Shown in pieces: positions 1 to 8,698 of a stretch of DNA of 37,879 nucleotides. The position numbers were made by a program, and so were the translations under genes. Under the pieces are notes generated by a model. That model was not told the DNA's origin, ran no database searches, and was given only the letters and a program-made list of their open reading frames with translations. The DNA is from a bacterium UBP2_UBA2255 (GTDB taxonomy: Bacteria; Edwardsbacteria; AC1; EtOH8): positions 1 through 37,879 of the forward strand of contig DDXR01000083.1 in the NCBI GenBank assembly GCA_002347565.1, in the 5' to 3' direction. Numbering within the stretch: the first letter of the stretch is position 1; the number at the start of each line of letters is the position of its first letter.

Positions 1-649
1 TGGCGTTGGCGGCATACTTGGTCAGCTCGGCCGAGGCCACGGCCATCACCAGCAGCGGGTGGCCGTTGCGGATGAACGGCTCGTAGAGCTGCCGCATCAG
101 CCCGGCGGCGCGGTCGGAGCCGCAGCCCACCACGATCCGGTCAGGGCGCATGAAGTCGTTGATGGCGTCACCCTCCTTGAGGAATTCCGGGTTGGACACC
201 ACGTCGAAATCCAGGGACGCCTTCCGCCGCCGCGCCAGCTCCGCCCGCACGGCCTGCCGCACTCGGAGGGCAGTGCCGACCGGCACGGTCGACTTGTTGA
301 CGATCACCAGGTAGCGGTTCATCGACCGGCCGATCTCCCGGGCCACCGCCAGCACGTGGCGCAGGTCTGCCGAGCCGTCCTCGCCCGGGGGCGTCCCCAC
401 GGCGATGAAGGCGAACTCGGCGTCGCGCAGCGCCTCGGGCAGCCCGGTGGTGAACCGCAAGCGGCCCTGGCTGGCGTTACGGAGCACCATCTCCTCCAAT
501 CCCGGCTCGAAAATCGGGATGATCCCCTTTTTCAGATTGTCGATCTTGCGCCGGTCGATGTCCACGCACCAGACGTCGTTGCCCATGTCGGCGAAACAGG
601 TCCCGGTCACCAGGCCCACGTAGCCGGTTCCCACCACGGCGATTCTCAT
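1..649 (-). CDS. ugd: UDP-glucose 6-dehydrogenase, N-terminal part (runs off window)
   Basis: Oxidises UDP-glucose to UDP-glucuronate with two NAD+, feeding capsule, exopolysaccharide or lipid A sugar pathways in the cytoplasm. 216 codons are visible from an ATG at 649. Residues 7-13 read GTGYVGL, the Rossmann NAD-binding signature of the UDP-glucose/GDP-mannose dehydrogenase family. STVPVGT lies at 120-126, NPEFLKEGDAINDF at 153-166 (substrate loop; the catalytic Glu and Lys region) and ELTKYAANA at 208-216 (start of the central helix). The catalytic Cys and the UDP-binding C-terminal domain lie beyond the left edge. The start overlaps the stop of the GGDEF gene as ATGA, so the two are probably translationally coupled. 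GDP-mannose dehydrogenase is the main alternative; the sequence around NPEFLKEG favours UDP-glucose. Confidence 0.9.
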   Translation of the reverse strand, partial: MRIAVVGTGYVGLVTGTCFADMGNDVWCVDIDRRKIDNLKKGIIPIFEPGLEEMVLRNASQGRLRFTTGLPEALRDAEFAFIAVGTPPGEDGSADLRHVLAVAREIGRSMNRYLVIVNKSTVPVGTALRVRQAVRAELARRRKASLDFDVVSNPEFLKEGDAINDFMRPDRIVVGCGSDRAAGLMRQLYEPFIRNGHPLLVMAVASAELTKYAANA

Positions 650-2247
650 GTCGCGCTCCGTATAGTGATTGTTTGATGATCCCAGTAGGCGGTGCGGTCC
701 TTGCCCCGCTGTTTGGCAAGGTACATCGCCTGGTCCGCCTTCTCGATCAGCGACCTGGCGTCGGCAGCGTCAGCCGGGAAGCAGGCCACGCCCAGGCTGG
801 CCGACAGCTGGCGTCCGTCCGGACGGCGCTCGGCGAACTCGGTGCCGCGAATCGCCAGCCGTATCCGCTCCGCCGCGTCGACCGCCTGGTCGCGCCCGGC
901 GCCCGCCAGGATCACGGCGAACTCGTCCCCGCCGTAGCGGCAGATCACCTTCGGCCCGCGGCCGGTGGCGCCGTCGATCAATTCCCCCAGCCGCTTCAGT
1001 ATCTCGCTGCCCTTGAGGTGCCCGAATGCGTCGTTGTACTCCTTGAAATGGTCGAGGTCCATCCACACCAGGGCCACCGGATCCGTCCCGCCCTCCGATA
1101 CTGCGCCCTCCAGCCGGCGCAGGAAGTACCGGTAGTTGTACAGGCCGGTCAGCCCGTCGGTGACCGCCTCCTTCTGCCGTTGCTCGAGGATGCCGGCGTT
1201 CTCCAGTGCCAGCGCGGCATAGGTGGCGACCAGCTCGATCGCCTCCAGCTCGCGGGTGGTGAACTGCCGGGCCTCGCGCACCTCGGACATGTTGATCACG
1301 CCGATCCGCCGGTCGCGGACGATCAGCGGCACCACCAGCATCGATCGGATCTTGTCGTAGCCGCGGGGTGACGGCACGAACAGCGGCTCCCGGTCGGTGT
1401 CGGGCACGTTGAGGGGACGGCCCGAAGACAGCACGCGGCCGGCGATGCCCTGGTCGCTCTTGAGCCTGAGCTTACCGACCATTCCGGCCCGCATCCCGCG
1501 GGCCGCCCGCAGCACCAGCTCGCCGCCGGCTTCGTCCAGCAGCAGGATCGAGCAGCGGTCGGTCCGGACGATCTCCTGCACCGCGTCCAGCGTCAGGTTG
1601 AGCGTCTCCTCTATGCTCTTCGACGATGCCAGCAGCGCGCCGATGCCGAACAGGGCCGCTGACCGGATGTCGGACGCCGTCTTGGTCCACTGGTCCGCGA
1701 TGCTGGCCAGCTCGCTGGAGCGGAGCGCCCATGCCCGCTGCTGGTCGGCGACCAGCCCCGCCCACAGGGCGGCCAGCGACAGCAGGCCGGCCTTGAACAG
1801 CTGGTCGCCCAGGAACACCGGATCCCACAGCCACCCGACCCGGGCCGCCAGCGCGGCGCCGTACAGGCCCAACGACAGCAGGACGACGGCCAGGGCGGTG
1901 CGCTTGCCGCCGGCCAGCGCCGCCCGGAAAACAGGCAGAACGTTCAGGTAATAGAACCGGCCGTCGCCGGTGGACAGCACCAGCAGGGCGATCAGCACCA
2001 GGTCGGCGCCCAGCGTGATCCAGCGCCGCCGCAGCCAGGACAGCACCGACGCGCTTGAGAAGAACAGCAGGATATTGTAGCCGGCGGCGCCGGCCAGCGT
2101 CAGCAACAACCCCAGACCGCGGCCGCCCCCGGGCGCCGGATCGACCGCGGCCAGCGCCAGCGCGAGGAACAACACCGCCCAGCGCACCCAGATGGCCAGG
2201 CGCTCCTGGAACGCCGCCGGCACCGGGGCAGCGGCCGGGCCGCTCAT
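646..2247 (-). CDS. Membrane GAF-GGDEF diguanylate cyclase
   Basis: Predicted to make c-di-GMP from two GTP at the inner membrane. The 533-aa protein has about five or six hydrophobic segments between residues 18 and 168, a GAF domain at about 212-352, a short helical linker, and a GGDEF domain at about 360-522. The catalytic motif GGDEF is intact at 439-443 within RYGGDEFAVIL, and the metal-binding DLDHFK lies at 397-402. The usual inhibitory-site motif RxxD, five residues before GGDEF, reads RGPK, so product inhibition is probably absent. The ATG at 2247 overlaps the TGA of the upstream flavoprotein gene (ATGA), which fixes the start. The stop overlaps ugd in the same way. Activity is inferred from motifs; the GAF ligand is unknown. 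Confidence 0.9.
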   Translation of the reverse strand: MSGPAAAPVPAAFQERLAIWVRWAVLFLALALAAVDPAPGGGRGLGLLLTLAGAAGYNILLFFSSASVLSWLRRRWITLGADLVLIALLVLSTGDGRFYYLNVLPVFRAALAGGKRTALAVVLLSLGLYGAALAARVGWLWDPVFLGDQLFKAGLLSLAALWAGLVADQQRAWALRSSELASIADQWTKTASDIRSAALFGIGALLASSKSIEETLNLTLDAVQEIVRTDRCSILLLDEAGGELVLRAARGMRAGMVGKLRLKSDQGIAGRVLSSGRPLNVPDTDREPLFVPSPRGYDKIRSMLVVPLIVRDRRIGVINMSEVREARQFTTRELEAIELVATYAALALENAGILEQRQKEAVTDGLTGLYNYRYFLRRLEGAVSEGGTDPVALVWMDLDHFKEYNDAFGHLKGSEILKRLGELIDGATGRGPKVICRYGGDEFAVILAGAGRDQAVDAAERIRLAIRGTEFAERRPDGRQLSASLGVACFPADAADARSLIEKADQAMYLAKQRGKDRTAYWDHQTITIRSAT

Positions 2248-3512
2248 CGGGCGCTGCTCCCCGCCGCCGCCCGGCCGCATGCCGAACCGGCCGCGTGCCC
2301 GGTGGTCCAGGCGATCTGCAGGTTGTACCCCCCGCACGGCCCGTCGACGTCGAGCATTTCCCCGCAGAAATGCGCACCGGGAACGGCCCTCGACTCCATC
2401 GTGATCGGATCGATCCCTGCCGTGTCGACTCCGCCCAGCGTCACCATCGCCTCGCCGAACCCGCGGGTCGCGGCAACGGACAGGGGATATCGCTTGACCA
2501 TTGTGACCAGCCGCTGCCGTTGATCTGCCCCCAACTGGCCGGCCGGCCCGTCGGGCCTGAGGCCGGCCCTGTCGATGATGGCCAGCGCCAACCGTCGCGG
2601 CAGCAGCGCCCCCAGCAATCCCTTCAGCTGCTTTCGCGCTGCGCCGGCCGCGGCCCCTGTCAGCATGCCGGCCAGCCGCGATTGATCGACTCCCGGCAGC
2701 AGGTCCAGCCGGGCCTCGACCGGGCCGTAGGCCAGCAATGGCGCAAGCGTACGGCTGGCGGCGAGCGCCGCCGGCCCGGAAATGCCGAAGTGGGTAAAGA
2801 CCAGTCCGCCCCCGTGGGCGTGCCACCGTCCGCCGGCCTCGAAGGATAACCGGCAGTCCGGCAGGCTGATTCCCTGCAACGCTTGGTGCCAGGCGCCCGC
2901 CAGGACCAGGGGCGCGTTGCCGGGGAGCAGGGGGCTGACCATATGCCCCAGCGCGCGGGCCAGCGCAAACCCGGAGCCGTCCGAACCGGTGGCCGGGTAC
3001 GACCGGCCGCCGGTCGCGATCACCAGGCGCGCGGCCCGGAAGACCCCGGCGCTGGTCTCGAGCTCGAATCCCGGCCGGCTCCAGCGGAGAGCGGTGGCCG
3101 CCGCGGCGGTCACCAGGCGGACGCGCTGTCGCTCCAGGGCTCGCACCAGCGCCCGCAGCACGGCGGCCGCTCCGCCGGAAGTGGCGAAGTAGGCATGCCC
3201 GTCATCGAGTTTCAGTTCGATGCCCAGGCCGGCGAAAAACGCCACCGTATCGCGGCAGCCGAACCGTCTGATCGCGTTGTTCAGGAAACGGGCGCCGGGG
3301 CCGCAGGCTTCGATGAACCGCTGCGGCGTGTCGCTGTTGGTCGCGTTGCACCGGCCGTTGCCGGTCAGCAGCAGCTTGCGCCCGGGTTGGGCCATCTGCT
3401 CCACGGCCAAGACTCGCGCGCCCAGGCTGCCTGCCGCAATGGCCGCCATCATCCCCGCCGGGCCGGCGCCGATGACGATCACGTCAGGGTCAGTCCGCTG
3501 GTCTCTCGCCAT
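2244..3512 (-). CDS. NAD(P)/FAD-dependent oxidoreductase, HI0933/YhiN (BaiN-like) family
   Basis: A 422-aa flavoprotein of the HI0933/YhiN family, whose members are mostly of unknown substrate; the BaiN branch acts on bile-acid intermediates in clostridia. The sequence shows VIVIGAGPAGMMAA near residue 11 (FAD dinucleotide fold), GRKLLLTGNGRCN near 45 (family hallmark), ATGGRSYPATGSDGSG in the middle, THFGISGPAAL, and a C-terminal GEMLDVDGPCGGYNLQIAW motif, all in the family order and at full length. It is the first gene of a three-gene set with the GGDEF protein and ugd, linked by ATGA overlaps. No good ribosome binding site precedes the ATG. Family assignment is firm; the reaction is not. 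Confidence 0.9.
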   Translation of the reverse strand: MARDQRTDPDVIVIGAGPAGMMAAIAAGSLGARVLAVEQMAQPGRKLLLTGNGRCNATNSDTPQRFIEACGPGARFLNNAIRRFGCRDTVAFFAGLGIELKLDDGHAYFATSGGAAAVLRALVRALERQRVRLVTAAAATALRWSRPGFELETSAGVFRAARLVIATGGRSYPATGSDGSGFALARALGHMVSPLLPGNAPLVLAGAWHQALQGISLPDCRLSFEAGGRWHAHGGGLVFTHFGISGPAALAASRTLAPLLAYGPVEARLDLLPGVDQSRLAGMLTGAAAGAARKQLKGLLGALLPRRLALAIIDRAGLRPDGPAGQLGADQRQRLVTMVKRYPLSVAATRGFGEAMVTLGGVDTAGIDPITMESRAVPGAHFCGEMLDVDGPCGGYNLQIAWTTGHAAGSACGRAAAGSSAR

Positions 3513-3522
3513 GGCACCGATT

Positions 3523-3541
3523 AATGCAATGAAAATGCAAT
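3523..3541. repeat. Direct repeat of AATGCAAT, one helical turn apart
   Basis: AATGCAAT occurs at 3523-3530 and again at 3534-3541, an 11-bp period, between the likely promoter and the start codon of the flavoprotein gene. Tandem half-sites on one DNA face are a common operator layout; no regulator is identified. Confidence 0.4.
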
Positions 3542-3558
3542 AACTTACATGGTGTCAG

Positions 3559-3600
3559 ATTTTATCACATTTTTTCAACAAAAAACAGTCGTTTTTTCAT
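3559..3600 (-). promoter_or_regulatory. AT-rich leader with possible -10 for the flavoprotein-GGDEF-ugd operon
   Basis: The 3513-3624 gap is strongly AT-rich compared with its surroundings. TAAAAT (minus strand, 3564-3559) could serve as a -10, but no convincing -35 lies 16-18 bp upstream, so the promoter call is tentative. Confidence 0.3.
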
Positions 3601-3624
3601 TTTTCTGCATTTTCCCGGGGATGC

Positions 3625-3654
3625 AAAAAGGGAAGGCGGAACCACCGCCTTCCC
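3625..3654 (-). terminator. Rho-independent terminator of the TPR lipoprotein gene
   Basis: Arms GGGAAGGCGG/CCGCCTTCCC pair perfectly over 10 bp with a 5-nt loop, followed on the minus strand by five T. It sits 28 nt past the stop of the TPR gene and separates it from the flavoprotein operon. Confidence 0.9.
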
Positions 3655-3681
3655 CCGACCGGCCTGGCACAATGCCGCCAG

Positions 3682-4740
3682 TCACTTCATTTTTTTCAAT
3701 TTAGCGTCCAGTTCCTTGACCTTGGCCTTGTCGCCCTTCAGAAAATAGGCGTCTCGCAGATACGCCCAGTATTCTCTGGCGTCGGGCTTGAGTTCGGTGG
3801 TCCGCTTGAACGCGCTGATCGCCCGGTTGTAGTCCTTGACCGACTCGCGCATGGCGGCCACGCCCATCATCTTCCAGGTCTCGTCGTCCTCCTGCATCTT
3901 CAGCGCTTTGTCCAGGGGATCGAAGGCCGCCGCCACGTTCTTGCCCTCGTTGATGATCGCCGTAGCCAGGTACAGCAACGAGGACCGGTTGGTCGGGTCC
4001 AGCGTCGCGGCCATCCGGAATGGCTCGATCGATTCGCCGAACTTGTTCTGGGCGAAATAGGTCATCCCCAGCCGGGTATGGGTGATAGTGTCTGCGGGGT
4101 TGACCGCGATGATCCTGCGGTAAAAGCCGGCCGCATCGTCGAACTTGCCCGCGTTGTAGGCGCCGACGCCCAGGAAGCTGAGGGCCGCGGTGTTCTTGGG
4201 ATTGAGCTCGACGGCCTTGAGATAGGCGCTGTTGGCCTCCTCCGCGCGGCCCTGGCGCTGAGCCAGGAATGCTCGCATCATGTAATTCCCATCCCGTTCC
4301 GGCATGAAGTCGAACAGGTTGCCCATCGCCTTGGAGGCCTTTTCGAGATAGACCTGCGACGAGTCCCCCGTGGCGGCGGCGTACCGGTTGGCGAAGGCCG
4401 CGGCCCGGCGGTACAACTCGTCATAATGGTCGTCCCGCGCCTGGACCAGCGAATCCTTCTTGTCGGGCAGGAATTTGATCGCGTTATCGTAGGCCGCGCG
4501 CGAATCCTTGAACTGCTCTGTGTGGAAATAGCAATAGGCCAGCAGGCGGAAGTAGTTGCCGTTCTCCGGCACCACGGTCAGGCCTTCCTTCAGCTGTTCG
4601 ATGGCCTTGTCGTACGCCGGCGGGTCCTGCGAAAGGTAGATCAGGGCGCTGCTCATGAATTGGTCGCAGCCCGTCGCGAACAGCCCCAGCATGGCCGCCA
4701 GGGCCAGGGCCAGCATCAACCGGGTCGAGCGTTTCGACAT
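3682..4740 (-). CDS. TPR-repeat lipoprotein
   Basis: A 352-aa exported protein with a basic N-terminus, a hydrophobic stretch at 8-21 and a lipobox-like FATGC ending at Cys25, so probably lipid-anchored in the cell envelope. The rest is a helical array of tetratricopeptide repeats: units with the A-x-x-F/Y and P pattern recur from about residue 42 to 350, for example around AVELNPKN, IIAVNPAD, AATLDPTN and TTELKPD. TPR arrays scaffold protein complexes; the partner cannot be told. The ATG at 4740 has AGGAAG six bases upstream and its own promoter, so it is monocistronic with a strong terminator behind it. Confidence 0.85.
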   Translation of the reverse strand: MSKRSTRLMLALALAAMLGLFATGCDQFMSSALIYLSQDPPAYDKAIEQLKEGLTVVPENGNYFRLLAYCYFHTEQFKDSRAAYDNAIKFLPDKKDSLVQARDDHYDELYRRAAAFANRYAAATGDSSQVYLEKASKAMGNLFDFMPERDGNYMMRAFLAQRQGRAEEANSAYLKAVELNPKNTAALSFLGVGAYNAGKFDDAAGFYRRIIAVNPADTITHTRLGMTYFAQNKFGESIEPFRMAATLDPTNRSSLLYLATAIINEGKNVAAAFDPLDKALKMQEDDETWKMMGVAAMRESVKDYNRAISAFKRTTELKPDAREYWAYLRDAYFLKGDKAKVKELDAKLKKMK

Positions 4741-4787
4741 GTCCGTCTTCCTGTTTATGTTGTCGGTGGTTGGTTGCGAAGAAAAAT

Positions 4788-4816
4788 ATTTTACCGCTTA
4801 TGGGAAGCAAAGTCAA
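4788..4816 (-). promoter_or_regulatory. Sigma70-type promoter of the TPR lipoprotein gene
   Basis: TTGACT (4816-4811), 17-bp spacer, TAAAAT (4793-4788). It begins immediately after the kdsB stop codon, in a short AT-rich patch; the predicted leader is about 40 nt. Confidence 0.85.
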
Positions 4817-4821
4817 GCGTT

Positions 4822-5622
4822 TTATGGTGCCCGTCGGCCAGGCCCGGCGGCGGCGGTGACCGCGGCCGGCGCGCGGCGCAGCATCGACTCCGCCCTTTTC
4901 AGATCCGCCGGCGTGTCCACCGCCGGGGAGTGGTGCCGGGTGGGCACGACCCGGATCCGGGCGCCGCGCTCCAGGGCTCGCAGCTGTTCCAGCTGCTCGA
5001 TGCCCTCCAGCCGGCCCGGCGGCCAGGAGGTGAACCGCCGGAGGAATGAGGCGCGGTAGGCGTACAGGCCGATGTGCTTGCGGTAGCGGCCGAGGTCGGT
5101 TTTCCCCGGCTGCCGGGCGAACGGGATGACCGATCGGGAAAAGTAGAGGGCGTCCCCGTCCCGGTCGACGGCGATCTTGACCGTGTTGGGGTCCTCCAGC
5201 TCCCGCCGGTCGCCGAACCGCGCTGCCAGGGTCGCCATCGGGACCGTGGGATCGCAAATCATGGCCGACGCCAGCTGGTCGATGGCGGCCGGCGACACCA
5301 GCGGCTCATCGCCCTGGATGTTCACGACGATTTCGAACTTCCGGCGCCGGTGCTCCAGCTTCGCCAGCGCTTCGGCGATGCGGTCGGTGCCCGAGCGGTG
5401 TCGCCGGGAGGTCATCACGGCCCGACCGCCGAAGGCCGCGACGCAGGCCGCGATCCGCGGGTCGTCGGTGGCCACGGCCACCTCCTCCAGCAGCCGCGAT
5501 CGCAGGCAGCGCCGGTACACGAGCTCGATCATCGGCCGGCCGGCGATCAGGGCCAGGGGCTTGCCGGGGAACCTGGTGGAGCCGTACCGGGCCGGGATCA
5601 GCCCGATGACCCTGGGTTTCAA
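4822..5622 (-). CDS. kdsB: 3-deoxy-manno-octulosonate cytidylyltransferase (CMP-Kdo synthetase)
   Basis: Activates Kdo with CTP to CMP-Kdo for the LPS inner core, in the cytoplasm. The 266-aa product begins with the nucleotidyltransferase signature IPARYGSTRFPGKPL at about 9-23, followed by VATDD, NIQGDEPLV, SRSVIPF and HIGLYAYR, all in the expected order for KdsB. The start is a TTG at 5622 whose bases overlap the TGA of the preceding ACT gene (TTGA). No in-frame ATG lies near, and the family motif starts only eight residues later, so this start is well supported. It is slightly longer than the usual ~250 aa through an Ala/Arg/Pro-rich C-terminal tail. kdsA and kdsC are not in the window. 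Confidence 0.92.
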   Translation of the reverse strand: MKPRVIGLIPARYGSTRFPGKPLALIAGRPMIELVYRRCLRSRLLEEVAVATDDPRIAACVAAFGGRAVMTSRRHRSGTDRIAEALAKLEHRRRKFEIVVNIQGDEPLVSPAAIDQLASAMICDPTVPMATLAARFGDRRELEDPNTVKIAVDRDGDALYFSRSVIPFARQPGKTDLGRYRKHIGLYAYRASFLRRFTSWPPGRLEGIEQLEQLRALERGARIRVVPTRHHSPAVDTPADLKRAESMLRRAPAAVTAAAGPGRRAP

Positions 5623-6083
5623 GGGACCCCGGCCTGGGCCGTGAGAATCTCCAGCGCCCGGTCCAGCTGGGACCGGGAAACCAGGAAGCTGATGCAGTTC
5701 AGCGACTGGCTGATCATCTGGAGGTTGATCCCGCCCCCGGCCAGCGCCCGCAGGAAGCGCGATGCCGCCGCCGGGTCGCGCGACAGCCCCTCGCCATGGA
5801 CGGTGACCACCGACACCCCGCGGTCGGCGTCGATCGACTTGAAGCCGGTCTCCTTGCGCAGGCTTTCCAGCCCCGCCGCCGCCGCATCCGCCTGCCCCTG
5901 CGGAATGGCGAAGGAAACGTCGCCCTTGCCGCGGCCGGTGGGGATGGTGGTCAGCAGGTCGACGGCGATCCCCTGCTCTGCCAGGACCGAGAACACCTCG
6001 GCCGCGATCCCGGGCTTGTCGTGCACCGACTTGAGGGTAAGCTTGGCCATCAGCTGGGTGTGCCTGATATCGTATCCGCCCAT
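5619..6083 (-). CDS. Stand-alone double-ACT-domain protein, aspartokinase regulatory-domain type
   Basis: A 154-aa protein made of two ACT domains and nothing else. The first (about 14-75) has HDKPGIAAEVFSVLAEQ followed by GDVSFAIP. The second (about 88-150) has INLQMISQS and ISFLVSRSQLDRA, closely resembling the amino-acid-binding regulatory tail of LysC-type aspartate kinases. The kinase domain is absent; the gene begins cleanly with GGAGG four bases before the ATG, so this is not a truncated kinase. It probably binds an amino acid such as lysine or threonine, or partners a separate kinase; this is inference. It lies between pckA (42-nt gap) and kdsB (TTGA overlap). Confidence 0.75.
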   Translation of the reverse strand: MGGYDIRHTQLMAKLTLKSVHDKPGIAAEVFSVLAEQGIAVDLLTTIPTGRGKGDVSFAIPQGQADAAAAGLESLRKETGFKSIDADRGVSVVTVHGEGLSRDPAAASRFLRALAGGGINLQMISQSLNCISFLVSRSQLDRALEILTAQAGVP

Positions 6084-6125
6084 CAGTCCTCCGCGTTTGG
6101 TTCGTCTCGTTGCCTGCGGCCGCCG

Positions 6126-7706
<1,581 letters not shown>

Positions 7707-7822
7707 GCGTGCTCCTGAGGTTTGGATGGTATTGCTGTTGCTGGCGGCAGGTGGCCGGTTCCGGACCGGTCGGCGTCCCCGCAAACGCGAAGGCCCGTCG
7801 CCGCACGCGGCCGGAGCGTGTA

Positions 7823-7851
7823 ATTATATGCTTTTCTCCCAGAGAAATCAA
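7823..7851 (-). promoter_or_regulatory. Sigma70-type promoter of pckA
   Basis: TTGATT (7851-7846), 17-bp spacer, consensus TATAAT (7828-7823), in an AT-rich patch directly behind the preceding terminator. The predicted transcript has a leader of about 110 nt before the pckA ATG. Confidence 0.9.
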
Positions 7852-7855
7852 CACC

Positions 7856-7881
7856 AAAAAGGCGCGGCGATCAGCCGCGCC
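7856..7881 (-). terminator. Rho-independent terminator whose loop contains the amidohydrolase-like stop codon
   Basis: GGCGCGGC/GCCGCGCC arms (8 bp) around a 5-nt loop, then five T on the minus strand. The loop includes the TGA stop (7873-7871) of the gene it terminates, so the left arm is coding. Confidence 0.85.
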
Positions 7882-8653
7882 GGTCCAGCAACCTCGCCAT
7901 GTTCTCGCGGAAAATGAGCAGTTCCTCCTCCGCCGAGAAGCCCAGGTCGCGTACCGCCTGCGCGGTCTCGCCGATGTCGCCGCCCGGCCATCCCGAGCCG
8001 AACACCAGGCGCCGCGCCCCCAGCTCGCGCATGGTCCAGCGGTACTGCTCCCAGAACGGCGAATGACGCAACCGGACGATGGTGCCCGAAACGTCGACGA
8101 GGAGGTTCCTGCAGCGGCCCGACCCGTGGTCCCCGGCGGCCGGCAGCAGGTCGACGAAGCGCTGCCCCCCCGTGTGCAGCAGGACGACCGCGGTCTCGGG
8201 AAAGTCGCCGGCCAGCCGCAGCGCGCACTCCGCCGCTGCCAGGCCCGCCGGCCGCCGGCAGCCCACCAGCAGCAAGGCGTCCATGGTGCCGGCCGCCTCC
8301 GCCAGCGGGCCGAGCAGTTCCCGGTCTTCGCCGGCGGCCGGCCGGTCCAGCGGGTCCAGCAGCAGGCCGCAGGCGCCGGCGCTGACCCGGTCCGTGAATT
8401 CGAGCAGCGCGCCCGGGTCGCGGGGATCGACGGTGACCGCGGCCGCCAGCCGCGCCGGATGCTGGCGCCGGCACTGCAGGACGTAGTCGTTGTCCTGCGG
8501 CCGGGCGGCCGCGACCACGCCCCGCTCGACGCCCTGCTGGTCCATGGCCGCCACCAGGTCCCCCGGCAGGGCCGGGATCTCGGGCGCGAAGTCTTCCCGT
8601 TTGAACTTGCCGGAGGGATCGAGCGTCAGGTGGCAGTCGATGATGCCTGACAT
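7871..8653 (-). CDS. Amidohydrolase-2-like TIM-barrel protein with degenerate metal site
   Basis: A 260-aa protein resembling the amidohydrolase-2 (PF04909) family of metal-dependent hydrolases and decarboxylases. The N-terminus MSGIIDCHLT aligns with the usual IDxHxH, but the second metal-binding His is Thr10. The later strand motif LLHTGG (His160) is kept, while the C-terminal FGSDxP motif, which supplies the catalytic Asp, reads FGSGWP (Gly221). With two ligands gone, hydrolase chemistry is doubtful; it may be a pseudo-enzyme or binding protein. It starts 45 nt after umuC and ends in a terminator, so it is likely the last gene of the umuDC transcript. The start lacks a clear Shine-Dalgarno. 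Confidence 0.7.
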   Translation of the reverse strand: MSGIIDCHLTLDPSGKFKREDFAPEIPALPGDLVAAMDQQGVERGVVAAARPQDNDYVLQCRRQHPARLAAAVTVDPRDPGALLEFTDRVSAGACGLLLDPLDRPAAGEDRELLGPLAEAAGTMDALLLVGCRRPAGLAAAECALRLAGDFPETAVVLLHTGGQRFVDLLPAAGDHGSGRCRNLLVDVSGTIVRLRHSPFWEQYRWTMRELGARRLVFGSGWPGGDIGETAQAVRDLGFSAEEELLIFRENMARLLDRRG

Positions 8654-8660
8654 ACTGTTA

Positions 8661-8697
8661 CCGTTTCCCGTTCATCGTTGACCGTTCGTTGTTCATT
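8661..8697. repeat. Imperfect tandem CGTT-rich repeat between umuC and the amidohydrolase-like gene
   Basis: The gap is built of near-repeats of CCGTTC / CGTTGA / CGTTCGTTGTTC. It resembles short low-complexity intergenic repeats I recall from environmental genomes; the copy number in this genome is unknown. Confidence 0.45.
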
Positions 8698-8698
8698 G

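Noticed and set aside
2248..2826. N-terminal extension of the GGDEF protein by about 190 codons
   Set aside because: That stretch is an out-of-frame reading of the flavoprotein gene; the ATGA overlap at 2247 and the membrane-protein start support the shorter form.
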